Positions 9,021 through 17,938 of a DNA stretch of 64,000 bases are shown here, piece after piece. This stretch comes from Salirhabdus salicampi (lineage in GTDB: Bacteria > Bacillota > Bacilli > Bacillales > Alkalibacillaceae): contig NZ_JANBWE010000001.1 of assembly GCF_024259515.1 (NCBI RefSeq), forward strand, positions 186,001 through 250,000, written 5' to 3'. A model generated the notes under the pieces. That model saw nothing but the letters and a program-made list of their open reading frames with translations. It was not told the origin of the DNA and ran no database searches. Position 1 is the first letter of the stretch, and each line of letters begins with the position of its first letter. Made by a program: the position numbers and the translations under genes.

Positions 9021-9632
9021 ATGATTACAGCGTTATTGCACGGCATAATTCTTGCCTTTGGATTAATTCTCCCATTAGGAGTACAAAATGTTTTTATATT
9101 TAACCAAGGGGCAACACAAAAGTACATAACGAAAGCATTACCAGCTATTATAACGGCTGCAATTTGTGATACAGTACTTATCTTATTAGCTGTAACAGGT
9201 GTTTCACTCGTCGTGTTAAATTTTGAGTGGATCAAACAAATTATATTTATTGTCGGATTCTTTTTTTTAATGTACATGGGATGGTCTATTTTAAAAAGTA
9301 ATCATTCCCTTGAACATGAATCGTTTGGAGTACACTTCCCAGCCAAGCGGCAAATTGGTTTCGCAGCCTCTGTTTCATTGTTAAACCCTCATGCTATTAT
9401 TGACATTATCGGCGTAATTGGACCTAATTCATTAGCTTATAAAGGAATGGAATTGACCGTTTTCACTTTAGCTTGCATTTTTGTTTCGTGGATATGGTTT
9501 TTTGGTCTGGCGATAGTAGGAAGATTGTTAGGGAAGGTGGACACGACAGGTAAGCTAGTCAAACGGTTTAACATAGTATCGGCATTTATTATATGGGGGA
9601 TGGCAATCTATATTGGTTTTCAAGTTTTTTAA
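9021..9632 (+). CDS. LysE/ArgO-type amino acid exporter
   Basis: The 203-residue protein has six membrane helices with the LysE-family opening HGIILAFGLILPLGVQNVFIFNQG and the conserved LLNPHAIIDIIGVIG motif in the second half. Family members export basic amino acids (lysine, arginine) or related solutes; the substrate here is unknown. ATG 9021 is preferred over the in-frame ATG 9012 because AAAAGGAA at 9005-9012 overlaps the earlier codon. A bidirectional terminator lies downstream at 9712-9738. Confidence 0.88.
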   Translation: MITALLHGIILAFGLILPLGVQNVFIFNQGATQKYITKALPAIITAAICDTVLILLAVTGVSLVVLNFEWIKQIIFIVGFFFLMYMGWSILKSNHSLEHESFGVHFPAKRQIGFAASVSLLNPHAIIDIIGVIGPNSLAYKGMELTVFTLACIFVSWIWFFGLAIVGRLLGKVDTTGKLVKRFNIVSAFIIWGMAIYIGFQVF

Positions 9633-9711
9633 TGGTGTAATGGTGTAAGGAAAAAATATAATCCGAAGTGATTTTTAATCGTCGGGAATTCTTTGGTCTT
9701 ATAAATTGACA

Positions 9712-9740
9712 AGGCAGAAAGAAAATATCTTTCTACCTGT
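9712..9740. terminator. Bidirectional intrinsic terminator
   Basis: AGGCAGAAAGA (9712-9722) pairs with TCTTTCTACCT (9728-9738) apart from one C-A mismatch, between the converging lysE-like and YuzF-like genes. Confidence 0.55.
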
Positions 9741-9743
9741 CTA

Positions 9744-10046
9744 TTATTTTGCCAGCTTAAAATAAATGACATGTTCAAATCGAATGTGATAATCGACACC
9801 ATCTACAGTTAGTTGTAAATGGTCAATTGCAACTCCGGATAATTTCCCCGTTAATTTCTCGTTAATCGTAGCTACTTGGACTCTTTGGTTTAAATGTAGC
9901 ATGAGATGTTCATGGAAAACCGGTTCCAAATCAATATGGTAACTAGGATTAGTTGATTTCATCGTGTTTTTCAGATTAGGTGAGTGCATATAATATCCAG
10001 GAGGCAATAAACCTGTATTATGAGTATGAGGAATATTTTGGTACAT
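9744..10046 (-). CDS. YuzF/DUF2642-like small protein
   Basis: The 100-residue protein has a Pro/His-rich N-terminus (GLLPPGYYMHSP) and a C-terminal beta-rich domain. The segment NQRVQVATINEKLTGKLSGVAIDHLQLTVDGVDYHIRFEHVIYF (given by its ends NQRVQVATINEKLTGKL and DYHIRFEHVIYF) has the DUF2642 pattern of a small Sm-like beta barrel. Members occur in Bacillus spore-coat-associated and YuzF proteins. ATG 10046 is chosen because AAAGGTG precedes it; the GTG at 10058 lies inside that site. Confidence 0.7.
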   Translation of the reverse strand: MYQNIPHTHNTGLLPPGYYMHSPNLKNTMKSTNPSYHIDLEPVFHEHLMLHLNQRVQVATINEKLTGKLSGVAIDHLQLTVDGVDYHIRFEHVIYFKLAK

Positions 10047-10225
10047 AATAATAATCACCTTTCATTTCCTTTGATGTGACATATAACTATAAATGAAGCA
10101 TTACATGAATAGGCATCGATGTTAGCCTATTCGTTGATACGTTGTTTTAAAGGAAAAGGGCACATATGTTAAAATTATGTAATAGATTAGTAAGGACCCG
10201 TGTTGTAAAAGAGGAGGGGTGTATT

Positions 10226-10465
10226 GTGGAATTATGTCACGAATGTAATTCCGATGTAATCGAAAAACAGTCGAATATCGGGATTAAAATTTTTGCTTGC
10301 ATAGTGCTTCTTTTCATTCCTTATGGCATTCTCATTTGTTGGGTTCCGTTTTTATTTCCTCCAAAATATTATTGTAAACAATGTGGACATATAATGGATG
10401 AACCTAAGTACGTAGATTGGAGAGAGTTTGAAAAAAAGAAGGCTGAGATAAAGAAAGAGGAATAA
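10226..10465 (+). CDS. Small LITAF-like zinc-knuckle membrane protein
   Basis: The 79-residue protein carries CHEC near the N-terminus, a hydrophobic stretch of about 28 residues (residues 22-48), then CKQCGH and a highly charged tail. Two CxxC knuckles flanking a membrane-inserting hydrophobic segment is the architecture of LITAF-type domains, so a membrane-surface zinc fold is plausible. GTG 10226 is chosen because GAGGAGGGG at 10211-10219 is ideally spaced; the frame is open upstream to 10166 but without a ribosome binding site. Function unknown. Confidence 0.6.
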   Translation: MELCHECNSDVIEKQSNIGIKIFACIVLLFIPYGILICWVPFLFPPKYYCKQCGHIMDEPKYVDWREFEKKKAEIKKEE

Positions 10466-10484
10466 CCTTTTTTTTGTACAATTA

Positions 10485-11294
10485 TTATTTTTGGCAGCCT
10501 TTACAGTAAAAGCACTTTCTAGATGAAACTTCTTCCTTCGTAATTTTTGAACCACAACGTTTGCAATTCTCACCTTCACGATCATATACGTTCAAAAATG
10601 GTTCAACGCCACCAGTCTTCCTATCTCCTTTATATAATGGGTAATCCATATACCCGCCATATTGAGTTGCTTGTTGAAGTACTTGTCGAATGGAATGATA
10701 TAACTGAATGATTTCGTTATAAGCTAAATCATTCATATTCCTTGTAGGTAAGATTTTGGCATGAAAACAAATTTCATCTGAATAGCAATTCCCAATTCCA
10801 GATAAAAAGGATTGATCCACGAGTGTAGTTTTGATTCGACCACGCTTATTACTAACTAAATCTTGAAAAGCATTTAAACTAAAATTAATATCTAATGGCT
10901 CTGGACCTAAGTCCTGTAGTTTTGTTTCGACTTCCTTCTCCTCGAATAAATGAAGATACCCTAACCGTAATCCAATAAAATAAAGATGTTCTTCCCCAAA
11001 TGAAAGGTGTATTTGAATGGTTCGGTCAGGCTTATCCTCTTCTTTACCGTAAAACATCCAACCACCTAACATAAGGTGTAGAAGTAAAACATGACCATTG
11101 TCTAAGTAAAATAACAACTGTTTTGCACGACGATGAATTGCACAAATCCTTTGTTGTCTCGTTTTATCTTCAAAAATAGTTGATTGAACATTAATGGATT
11201 TCTCCCTATTTACGAAAACATCTGTAATTTCTTTTCCCTCTATTTTATTTTTCAGCAACAACCGATAGTTTTCCATTTCAGGTAGTTCTGGCAT
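10485..11294 (-). CDS. Fpg/Nei-family DNA glycosylase
   Basis: The 269-residue protein has the MPELPE N-terminus with the catalytic Pro2 and Glu3, Lys58 in RRAKQLLF, a helix-two-turns-helix region (LVDQSFLSGIGNCYSDEICF) and a C-terminal zinc finger (CKRCGSK ... CFYCKGCQ) that binds damaged DNA. Such enzymes excise oxidised purines or pyrimidines and nick the abasic site. The spacing SSRKCFYC is shorter than in standard MutM and Glu6 is followed by Met rather than Val, so it may be a second, divergent family member beside the housekeeping mutM. Confidence 0.85.
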   Translation of the reverse strand: MPELPEMENYRLLLKNKIEGKEITDVFVNREKSINVQSTIFEDKTRQQRICAIHRRAKQLLFYLDNGHVLLLHLMLGGWMFYGKEEDKPDRTIQIHLSFGEEHLYFIGLRLGYLHLFEEKEVETKLQDLGPEPLDINFSLNAFQDLVSNKRGRIKTTLVDQSFLSGIGNCYSDEICFHAKILPTRNMNDLAYNEIIQLYHSIRQVLQQATQYGGYMDYPLYKGDRKTGGVEPFLNVYDREGENCKRCGSKITKEEVSSRKCFYCKGCQK

Positions 11295-11545
11295 GATAAT
11301 CCTCCCTAATGAATATCCTCCCTATAAATATCATTAACAATAGTGTTGCCAAAATTTTTAGGCTCATGAAAAAAAGGGAACTCATTAGGAAAATAAGTCA
11401 TTCGTACCATCATATGTACAAAATAGGCATGGCAATTTATGTTAAACTTTTGATAGATAATTGTTGAATAAGGAGAAACGTTAACTACACTTACATTAGA
11501 GGCTCTAAATAAATATCCGTCTATAAGGTGGAGGGGGGATAGGTG

Positions 11546-11896
11546 ATGAAATATAAAAAGCGGATACTCGTGATCTCCTTTACTTTAGTAGTATTAAGTA
11601 TTGTATTTTCTAGTATGACACCAGATGAAAATGACTTCGGTATTTGGTTAAATGAAAACTATGATGTACATTGTTGGGATATGAAGTGTGATGTATTTGA
11701 TATTGAAATAGAAGAAAATGGGGAAGTTCGAACTATGACGCTTCAAGCTAATCAAGTCACATATACACCAGGAATTTTTGTTATGAAAAAGCGAGTATTA
11801 TATAGTAACATTGAAAACTTTGATTATAGGTTAGACGTAAAGGTGTACGGCTCCCTAGGGAAGATATATTTAAAAGAGGAAGAGAAAACGTTTTAA
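11546..11896 (+). CDS. Exported or membrane-anchored small protein of unknown function
   Basis: The 116-residue protein starts KYKKRILVISFTLVVLSIVFSS, an uncleaved-looking signal anchor, followed by a soluble domain with MTPDENDFGIWLNENYDVHCWDMKCDVF. The two cysteines, five residues apart, could form a disulfide outside the cell. The first part recalls DUF4359-type proteins (TNPxxxDYxxWL), but I am not certain. ATG 11546 follows a G-rich site at about 11531-11538. The gene at 11919 is 22 nt downstream and in the same direction. Confidence 0.55.
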   Translation: MKYKKRILVISFTLVVLSIVFSSMTPDENDFGIWLNENYDVHCWDMKCDVFDIEIEENGEVRTMTLQANQVTYTPGIFVMKKRVLYSNIENFDYRLDVKVYGSLGKIYLKEEEKTF

Positions 11897-11918
11897 CAAA
11901 TGTGGGGGGGTGTCTTGA

Positions 11919-12530
11919 GTGAAAAAGCTTTCTATCGTTGTGATTCCTTTATTAATCATTAGTATCATCATAAATGTTTTTCTCTATCAAGAGAATCAAG
12001 CTTACGAATTATATCTTTCTGAACAATTACGTAATACAATTTCACCTCTTTCATCAAGTATTTTGCGTAATGAAGAAATTTTACGTGAAATAGTAGCGCG
12101 GGAGAAAATTACAGCTACACAAGTTGAAGACTTAAACAACAATTACTATAACATCGCGAAGTCATATCAAACGATTTTGCATACAGGAATAAAAACAAAA
12201 AAGATTCCCCCCCATTACATTAGTAACCGACCTACGTTAATATTTGCCGATGAACTCCCAAATTATTTTCGTTCTTTCGTAGAAGAAAGTAGTGTAGAGA
12301 TTATATCCCATCAGTTTAATCATGAAGAGTATAAGGAAATACTGAAGGTCGCTAATTTACATTTTCAATTAGCTGAATTGATTGATGACAAGATTGTAGG
12401 GGCAAAAACAGACGGTATGACAAGTGAATATTGGAGCTACCCACATTATAATAATGCTGTTTCAAAAACATATTGGATTGAACTTTTAAGCGAAATGGAA
12501 ACCATTGCAATAAATTTTCAGTTATACTGA
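11919..12530 (+). CDS. Membrane-anchored helical protein of unknown function
   Basis: The 203-residue protein has one N-terminal membrane helix (residues 3-23) and an extracellular, mostly helical remainder with no cysteine. The layout resembles small Bacillus extracytoplasmic sensors, but no family is recognised. The start is GTG 11919, with a GGGGGG ribosome binding site at about 11903-11910. Close spacing to the preceding anchored protein suggests a two-gene transcript. Confidence 0.5.
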   Translation: MKKLSIVVIPLLIISIIINVFLYQENQAYELYLSEQLRNTISPLSSSILRNEEILREIVAREKITATQVEDLNNNYYNIAKSYQTILHTGIKTKKIPPHYISNRPTLIFADELPNYFRSFVEESSVEIISHQFNHEEYKEILKVANLHFQLAELIDDKIVGAKTDGMTSEYWSYPHYNNAVSKTYWIELLSEMETIAINFQLY

Positions 12531-12624
12531 CGGCATAGGAGTCATGTTAGTTTATAGACAGTGTCTTAAACGGATTGCTTTATGATAGAGTTTCATGAAA
12601 GAGGGTTAGGAAAGGTAGGAGAAA

Positions 12625-13176
12625 ATGGGAAGTGAGATAAAGTTTTTAGAAGGAAAACACGTTTACTTAAGGCCTTTTGAAGAAGATGATATCGACTATT
12701 TTTTTGACAATGCACTTTGGGACCGTGAAATTCGGAAGTTAACTGGTACTCAAACAGTATTTTCACGTATTAGTGTACAAAAATTTATAGAAAGGGTTGC
12801 CATGGACGATTCCAGGATTGATTTAATCATTAGTACACGAGAAACGAATGAATTAATTGGGGATCTCGCACTTACGGAAATTGACCATATAAACCGCAAT
12901 GCACAAATAAGGGTTGGGATATTTCAAAAAGAATATAGGGGAAAAGGATACGGAACCGATGCTTTATCTTTAATCTTGGAATATGCCTTTGACATATTAC
13001 ATCTTCATCGAATTGGTTTGAGCGTGTACCCTTTTAATCCTCGGGGAATTAAGTCTTATGAAAAACTTGGCTTTAAACAGGAAGGTATTATAAGGGATGA
13101 GTTATTTTATAATGGAGAATACCACGATTCAATAATAATGGGGGTTTTGAAAAACGAGTTTCATAAACGTCATTAA
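12625..13176 (+). CDS. GNAT acetyltransferase, RimJ/RimL type
   Basis: The 183-residue protein opens with LEGKHVYLRPFEEDDIDYFF and contains the acetyl-CoA loop FQKEYRGKGYGTDALSLILEYAF plus the C-terminal ...RIGLSVYPFNPRGIKSYEKLGFKQEGIIRD, all features of RimJ/RimL- and SpeG-like N-acetyltransferases. The substrate (ribosomal N-terminus, polyamine or small molecule) cannot be told. The start follows AGGTAGGA. A terminator follows immediately. Confidence 0.88.
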   Translation: MGSEIKFLEGKHVYLRPFEEDDIDYFFDNALWDREIRKLTGTQTVFSRISVQKFIERVAMDDSRIDLIISTRETNELIGDLALTEIDHINRNAQIRVGIFQKEYRGKGYGTDALSLILEYAFDILHLHRIGLSVYPFNPRGIKSYEKLGFKQEGIIRDELFYNGEYHDSIIMGVLKNEFHKRH

Positions 13177-13185
13177 GTGAAGAGG

Positions 13186-13209
13186 AACTGCCAAGCAGGC
13201 AGTTTTTTG
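13186..13209 (+). terminator. Intrinsic terminator
   Basis: AACTGCC (13186-13192) pairs with GGCAGTT (13198-13204) and is followed by TTTTT, just after the GNAT gene. Confidence 0.8.
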
Positions 13210-13295
13210 TATCATTAAATAAATTTGAAAAGGGACGAAAAATATTTTATCAATAAGTATGTATTAAGGCTGATTGAATTGGGAGGGTATTTTGA

Positions 13296-13913
13296 ATGAG
13301 TGACAAGTGGCTAGAATGGGTAAAAAGAATTCGGGCAATATCACAAGCGGGGCTTACGTATGCAAAAGATGATTTCGACCGAGAACGATATGAGGAACTA
13401 CAAGCAATAAGTGCGGATATACTTGCACAACATTCGGAGATGGAGATAGGTTCGATTAGACATTTATATAAGTATGAACAAGGTTATCAAACGCCGAAAG
13501 TAGATGTAAGAGGCGTCGTGTTTTCTCAAGGAAAGGTTTTAATGGTTAAGGAGAAAAGAGATAATGGTTGGGCATTACCAGGTGGTTTTTGTGAAGTAGG
13601 CCTATCCCCAGTTGAAAATATTGTAAAGGAAATTCGAGAAGAAGCTGGATATGAGGTCTTGCCAACAAGGTTATTAGCAGTGTTGGATATGGAAAAGCAT
13701 TCGCATCCACCTCAACCGTATCATTATTATAAAATATTTATTCAATGTAAAATTATTGGCGGAAAGGCTAAACATAGTATCGAAACAAGTGGAGTTAACT
13801 TTTTCGAGGAAGGTCGTTTGCCTAACCTTTCGTTAGCAAGAAATACAGAAGAGCAAATTCACATCGTTTTTCAATTTTTAAAAGACCCAAAGAAACAGTC
13901 AATCTTTGACTAA
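13296..13913 (+). CDS. NUDIX hydrolase with N-terminal accessory domain
   Basis: The 205-residue protein has an N-terminal helical domain (residues 1-60) of the kind found in YjhB-like ADP-ribose/nucleotide-sugar pyrophosphatases. The NUDIX box is GGFCEVGLSPVENIVKEIREEAGY. The consensus Arg before the first catalytic Glu is Lys, and the GxE residue is Leu, as in other YjhB-type proteins. The catalytic EIREE is intact, so an active Mg-dependent hydrolase is likely. The start follows GGGAGGG. Confidence 0.85.
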   Translation: MSDKWLEWVKRIRAISQAGLTYAKDDFDRERYEELQAISADILAQHSEMEIGSIRHLYKYEQGYQTPKVDVRGVVFSQGKVLMVKEKRDNGWALPGGFCEVGLSPVENIVKEIREEAGYEVLPTRLLAVLDMEKHSHPPQPYHYYKIFIQCKIIGGKAKHSIETSGVNFFEEGRLPNLSLARNTEEQIHIVFQFLKDPKKQSIFD

Positions 13914-13936
13914 AGAGTGTTTCGGAATTCGCACCC

Positions 13937-14506
13937 CTATTTATTTGTTTCTCTCTGCTTAAGTTTTAAAATCAGTTTTGTTGCCAAGAAAGCAATATAG
14001 GCAACGGCGATATCAATAAGAAATAAATGGTATTTTAGTAAACCTTTTCTTAATTCCAATAGTCCTAATATCTCTTCGAAACTAGCAAAGACATAGGCAA
14101 ACATAACACTTAACCAAATTGTATGTAAGTAAAAATTTTTATTTCGATTGGTGCAGTACTGGTATAAAAGGATAAAGCCAACAGGGAGAGCTGATGCCGT
14201 TACACTTAATGCGAAAGGAAAGAGTGGAATTATAAAGTATGTATGGATTAAGTACGTTTCGCGAGTTAAAGCAATATCTATATATGCCCATAACAAGTGT
14301 ACTATAAAACCAAAGAAAAAGATTTCAAAAATGCGAAATCTATCCACGGTAAAGAAGAGAAGGATTAACGGGCAAATCATGAGTCCTAAGATAACCCAAA
14401 ACTGCCATGTGCCCATATGTGAATATTGACTCCAATAAGACACATTTACAGAACTTAATTCGTTACTAATTCCTATAATTTTATCCCAATAGTCATGATA
14501 ACCCAT
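13937..14506 (-). CDS. CBO0543-type multi-pass membrane protein (copy 2)
   Basis: The 189-residue protein has about five Phe/Trp-rich membrane helices and a basic end (LKLKQRETNK). The start region WDKIIGISNELSSVN followed by WSQYSHMGTWQFWVILGLMICPLILLFFTVDRFRIFEIFFFG parallels the second-helix/charged-loop pattern of the 828 and 24173 proteins. It is transcribed divergently from the DUF3231 gene at 14683 with about 175 bp between. Function unknown. Confidence 0.65.
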   Translation of the reverse strand: MGYHDYWDKIIGISNELSSVNVSYWSQYSHMGTWQFWVILGLMICPLILLFFTVDRFRIFEIFFFGFIVHLLWAYIDIALTRETYLIHTYFIIPLFPFALSVTASALPVGFILLYQYCTNRNKNFYLHTIWLSVMFAYVFASFEEILGLLELRKGLLKYHLFLIDIAVAYIAFLATKLILKLKQRETNK

Positions 14507-14682
14507 GTCTATCCGCCTACCTCCTACTCGCTAAACTTATTCGTATTAAGTGTTTGCATTTTTCGTTAAAATATACAATTTTTCTACAGTATACTCTTTC
14601 GTTCCAATAAGACATGAATAAAACTTATATGAAAAAGCAAACTAATGAAAGCTTTTAACAAAAAGTGCGTGGAGGTACTAGC

Positions 14683-15702
14683 ATGGAAGAGGTAAATCAT
14701 AATGTTCAGTTAACATCAGCAGAGGTTGCGAATCTCTGGAGCCAATACATGAACGATAGCATGGCATCCTGTGTTCTAAAATATTATATAAAATGCGCTA
14801 AAGATCAAGATATTAAAGAAGTTTTACAGTATGCACTGGAACTTGCTGAAAGACATTTAGATAAAATTAAATCATTTTTATCGCAAGAAAAGTATCCTAT
14901 CCCGGTTGGGTTCAACGATAATGATGTGGATCTAAATGCTAAACCATTATTTTCGGATAAATTCATAATTTTTTATATTCATATTATGACAATTCATGGT
15001 TTAACTGGATATGCAGGTGCGGTTAGTACGTCTATACGTAGTGATCAAATAGACTATTTTGTTAAGTGCAGTAAAGAGACGATGGAGTTACATAAAAGAA
15101 TTACAAAAGTTATGGTAGAAAAGGGGATAATTAGTAGGCCACCTTCTATAACACCCGCAGAAGATGTGGATTTTGTTACGAAACAAAGCTTTTTAACAGG
15201 GTGGTTTGGTGACCGAAGACCACTTACAGCTATTGAAGCAAGCGGTGTTTATTTTAATATGAAAAAAGATGTTTTAAAAATTGCTTTAGAATTAGGATTT
15301 AGCCAAGTCGCTGAGTCGAAAGAAATCCGTAATTATGTAGACAGAGGGAAGAAAATTTGTGAAAAGCAATTTGATATTTTAGATTCTATAATGTCTGATA
15401 ATGACATTTCGTCCCCTCCTAGATACAATGACGAAGTTTTAAGTACAACAAAATCTCCGTTTTCAGATAAGCTCATGCTATTTCATATCGTTACGCTCAT
15501 TTCAACAGCTTCCGGATATTATGGAGCAGCCTTCTCTGTATCACAACGACGGGATTTAGCCACGACTTATGCTGTATTAATTGCAGAAGTTATGAAGTAT
15601 GCTGAGGATGGTATGAACATTATGATAAAAAATGGGTGGATGGAGCAACCCCCGACTTTCTCTGACCGAAACGAATTGAAAAATAAAAATGAGGGAAATT
15701 AA
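14683..15702 (+). CDS. DUF3231 protein (copy 2, tandem domains)
   Basis: The 339-residue soluble helical protein is made of two DUF3231 halves. The first has LTSAEVANLWSQYMNDS and PIPVGFNDNDVD; the second begins PLTAIEASGVYFNMKK and ends GMNIMIKNGWMEQPP. It is close to the copy at 37404, sharing TGWFGxRRPLT and the final IKNxWxEQPP, while 5497 is more distant. ATG 14683 is chosen because GGAGGT ends 6 nt upstream; the GTG at 14665 lacks a site. The next gene starts one base after this stop, so the two are coupled. Confidence 0.85.
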   Translation: MEEVNHNVQLTSAEVANLWSQYMNDSMASCVLKYYIKCAKDQDIKEVLQYALELAERHLDKIKSFLSQEKYPIPVGFNDNDVDLNAKPLFSDKFIIFYIHIMTIHGLTGYAGAVSTSIRSDQIDYFVKCSKETMELHKRITKVMVEKGIISRPPSITPAEDVDFVTKQSFLTGWFGDRRPLTAIEASGVYFNMKKDVLKIALELGFSQVAESKEIRNYVDRGKKICEKQFDILDSIMSDNDISSPPRYNDEVLSTTKSPFSDKLMLFHIVTLISTASGYYGAAFSVSQRRDLATTYAVLIAEVMKYAEDGMNIMIKNGWMEQPPTFSDRNELKNKNEGN

Positions 15703-15703
15703 A

Positions 15704-16183
15704 ATGTCATTCAAATATCAATGGTATTTTCGCATCGCAATGATCATAATTCCTTGGCTCTCTCTCCCGTTTTTGGGGTTGCGTAATTTGAAACGTTTTC
15801 TGCCTGCTTCCTTAATTGTGTTATTAATGGGAAGTATTGATGTACAAATAGGTAAGAAAAGAAAGTGGTGGAAATTTTACTACAAACCTAAATCATATTT
15901 CTTTAATGAATTCGCTTATCATATTGGCCCATTTTTAATTGGCTCTATATGGGTATTAAAATGGACGTTTGGAGATTTTAGGAGGTTCATTACACTAAAT
16001 GCAATTGTAGATTTTATATTTGCCTATCCAGTTGAATTCCTCAGTCGTAAATTTAAGGTGTTTCGCACAATTAAGCTAAGCAACTTTCAGTTTTTTATTT
16101 ACTTCTTTTATAAAGCATTTTTTCTATACTTGTTTCAATACTTATTGGAACATAAATTACAAATGTATCAAGATAAACAATAA
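15704..16183 (+). CDS. Hydrophobic membrane protein paired with DUF3231
   Basis: The 159-residue protein has about four membrane helices, many aromatic residues and basic loops (KKRKWWKFYY, SRKFKVFR). It resembles the CBO0543 group in composition but I see no clear shared motif. ATG 15704 is used because GAGGG at 15691-15695 lies 8 nt upstream; that site is inside the end of the DUF3231 gene, so translation is probably coupled. A terminator follows. Confidence 0.55.
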   Translation: MSFKYQWYFRIAMIIIPWLSLPFLGLRNLKRFLPASLIVLLMGSIDVQIGKKRKWWKFYYKPKSYFFNEFAYHIGPFLIGSIWVLKWTFGDFRRFITLNAIVDFIFAYPVEFLSRKFKVFRTIKLSNFQFFIYFFYKAFFLYLFQYLLEHKLQMYQDKQ

Positions 16184-16188
16184 TTGAG

Positions 16189-16213
16189 AAAACTGCCCGA
16201 GTGACAGTTTTTA
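16189..16213 (+). terminator. Probable intrinsic terminator
   Basis: AAAACTG (16189-16195) pairs with CAGTTTT (16205-16211), followed by two more T residues. The stem is short. Confidence 0.5.
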
Positions 16214-16399
16214 GTTTCAGAACAGAACACGTTTTTGTTACGGTTACATTATAAAAACAATAAAGAAATGAATCAAAATTGGTTTAGGTATTTCCTAAAT
16301 CATTTTTCATTTGGAAAAAAACTGTAAATAGGAGGGATGTTTTTACAACTATTGGAAAAGGATATTAAGGAAATGAAATGATAAAAAAGGACGAGTAGT

Positions 16400-16918
16400 A
16401 TGATACATGTTTTAATCAGCACAATATTTATTGCAGCATGTTACAAATGGGGTGATTGGAAAAGATGGCGAACATATTATCCAACTATCCTTTTCTTTAT
16501 GGTTGGAGACTTACTATATAATGTTTTGTTTTACGACTATCCTATGTGGATGTTTCATGATGGCCCAATCCCATTGTTTCATTACGATGTCATTATTTCC
16601 TTATTGCATATGTTTACTCGCTATCCTGCAACTGTAATTTTATATTTAAGCCTGTTTCCAGCCGGGAAAGTTAAAGGGATTGTGTGGGGATTAACTTGGA
16701 TTGGGGTTTATTCACTAATAGAAGTGTTTGATTTATACATAGGTTCTATTAGTCATCATAATGGATGGTCATTATGGTGGTCGGTCTTCTTTAATATTTC
16801 TATTTTCCTCATGTTAAAAATTCATCATCATAAACCATTACTTGCTTGGGGGCTTTCGTTAATGTGGACCCTGCTTCTATGGAATATGCTTGATATACCA
16901 GTTTCCATTTTAAAATAA
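16400..16918 (+). CDS. CBO0543-family membrane protein (copy 3)
   Basis: The 172-residue protein begins IHVLISTIFIAACYKWGDWKRW, then YYPTILFFMVGDLLYNVLF, the classical CBO0543 N-terminus, followed by about four helices with Trp-rich ends and the loop DLYIGSISHHNGWSLWWS. It is preceded by GGACGAG at about 16389 and is monocistronic. Proteins of this family are found scattered in spore-formers, often near DUF3231 genes as here; no activity is known. Confidence 0.8.
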   Translation: MIHVLISTIFIAACYKWGDWKRWRTYYPTILFFMVGDLLYNVLFYDYPMWMFHDGPIPLFHYDVIISLLHMFTRYPATVILYLSLFPAGKVKGIVWGLTWIGVYSLIEVFDLYIGSISHHNGWSLWWSVFFNISIFLMLKIHHHKPLLAWGLSLMWTLLLWNMLDIPVSILK

Positions 16919-17237
16919 ATGGTATTAATAGGGAATTGTAATAATGTAAATCCGGGGGATTGGGGAGGAAACTTATGAAATTGTATGGGGAATTCGATAA
17001 AAAATGGGGAATATGAACACGAAACGAATTTACAAGCTTGGAAGGAAATCTTGCATAAAGAACAATGGATACATAGTTAAAACACGATAGTCGGTCAGTA
17101 TAAAGAGCGTAACATATAAGAAGGTGTAAATCAGGCGAGTGGGAAATCATACATAGTTATGTTAGTATTGAAGTTCAATGACTTATATACTCCTCAACAA
17201 CGTTTGAGTGAGATCAAACATCATAGGGGGAGACTTT
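16919..17237 (+). other. 319-bp intergenic stretch with possible gene remnant
   Basis: No intact gene is visible. A short frame around 17009-17083 reads EYEHETNLQAWKEILHKEQW before a stop. It has plausible protein-like composition but no start or ribosome binding site, and may be debris of a lost gene. The rest is AT-rich leader for the SMR gene, whose ribosome binding site is at 17225-17231. Confidence 0.35.
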
Positions 17238-17609
17238 ATGGCGTATTTATATCTTTTTTTAGGAATTATCTCCGAAATTTTTGGAACTACAATGTTAAAG
17301 GCCTCTGATGGTTTTACGAAAGTTTTACCGATTTTAGGTGCAATTTTCGGGTTTGGTTTCGCGTTATTTTTCTTAGCTTTATCTTTTAAAACCATACCTT
17401 TAAGTGTTGCATATGCAACATGGTGTGGAGTTGGGATAGCCGGCGCATCCATTATTAGTATGATTATTTGGAAAGAAAAGTTAAACCTACCCGGAATAAT
17501 AGGAATGGCCTTAATTGTAATTGGAATAGTGTTACTAAACGTGACGGCACAACCAAACCAGACTAGCGAGAAGTCACTTCACAAACAACACCAAATGACT
17601 ATACAATAA
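17238..17609 (+). CDS. SMR-family small multidrug/quaternary-amine transporter
   Basis: The 123-residue protein has four membrane helices. It opens AYLYLFLGIISEIFGTTMLKAS, carrying the conserved membrane Glu of EmrE-type proton antiporters, and contains VAYATWCGVGIAGASIISM, the typical helix-3 region (YAxWxGxG). SMR proteins export lipophilic cations by exchange with protons; single-gene members act as homodimers. ATG 17238 follows AGGGGG. The protein is longer than usual by a polar tail of about 18 residues (TAQPNQTSEKSLHKQHQMTI). Confidence 0.9.
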   Translation: MAYLYLFLGIISEIFGTTMLKASDGFTKVLPILGAIFGFGFALFFLALSFKTIPLSVAYATWCGVGIAGASIISMIIWKEKLNLPGIIGMALIVIGIVLLNVTAQPNQTSEKSLHKQHQMTIQ

Positions 17610-17618
17610 TAACCTTGT

Positions 17619-17644
17619 AAACTGCCAAGTGGCAGTTTTTTCTT
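17619..17644 (+). terminator. Intrinsic terminator after SMR gene
   Basis: AAACTGCC (17619-17626) pairs with GGCAGTTT (17631-17638) with a 4-nt loop, followed by TTTC TTTT. Confidence 0.8.
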
Positions 17645-17718
17645 TTATCGAATGAATGCTATAAAGAGTAATGGGAAAGATAACAAAAAATACTATTAGG
17701 GATGGGTTTCATGAGCAA

Positions 17719-17938
17719 ATGAATTGGTGGAAACGGTATCTCCCTTAATATCGATTATAAGGTACAAAACTAGCAGTTGTAACAGTGGTAGTATGGAGAA
17801 AAGAAAGAAAATATGATAAACAAGACAAATATTGCCCCAATTATGGAAATGGATGAATTAGATGTAGAAGTTACGGAAAGGAGAAACTAGAAAAAGACAT
17901 GTATTTTTTTTGATGATGTAGACCAAGAAGAACAATAG
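17719..17938 (+). pseudogene. Decayed small zinc-ribbon/membrane protein gene
   Basis: From ATG 17719 one frame reads NWWKRYLP, stop, YRL, stop, then a run including KLAVVTVVVW and RKYDKQDKYCPNYGNG. Protein-like coding then continues in a different frame as MDELDVEVTERRN, stop, KKTCIFFDDVDQEE. The order fits one original protein (membrane segment, CPxxG half-knuckle, acidic tail) broken by two stops, one frameshift and one more stop. The rest of 17610-18006 holds only a terminator and the next leader. Confidence 0.5.
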
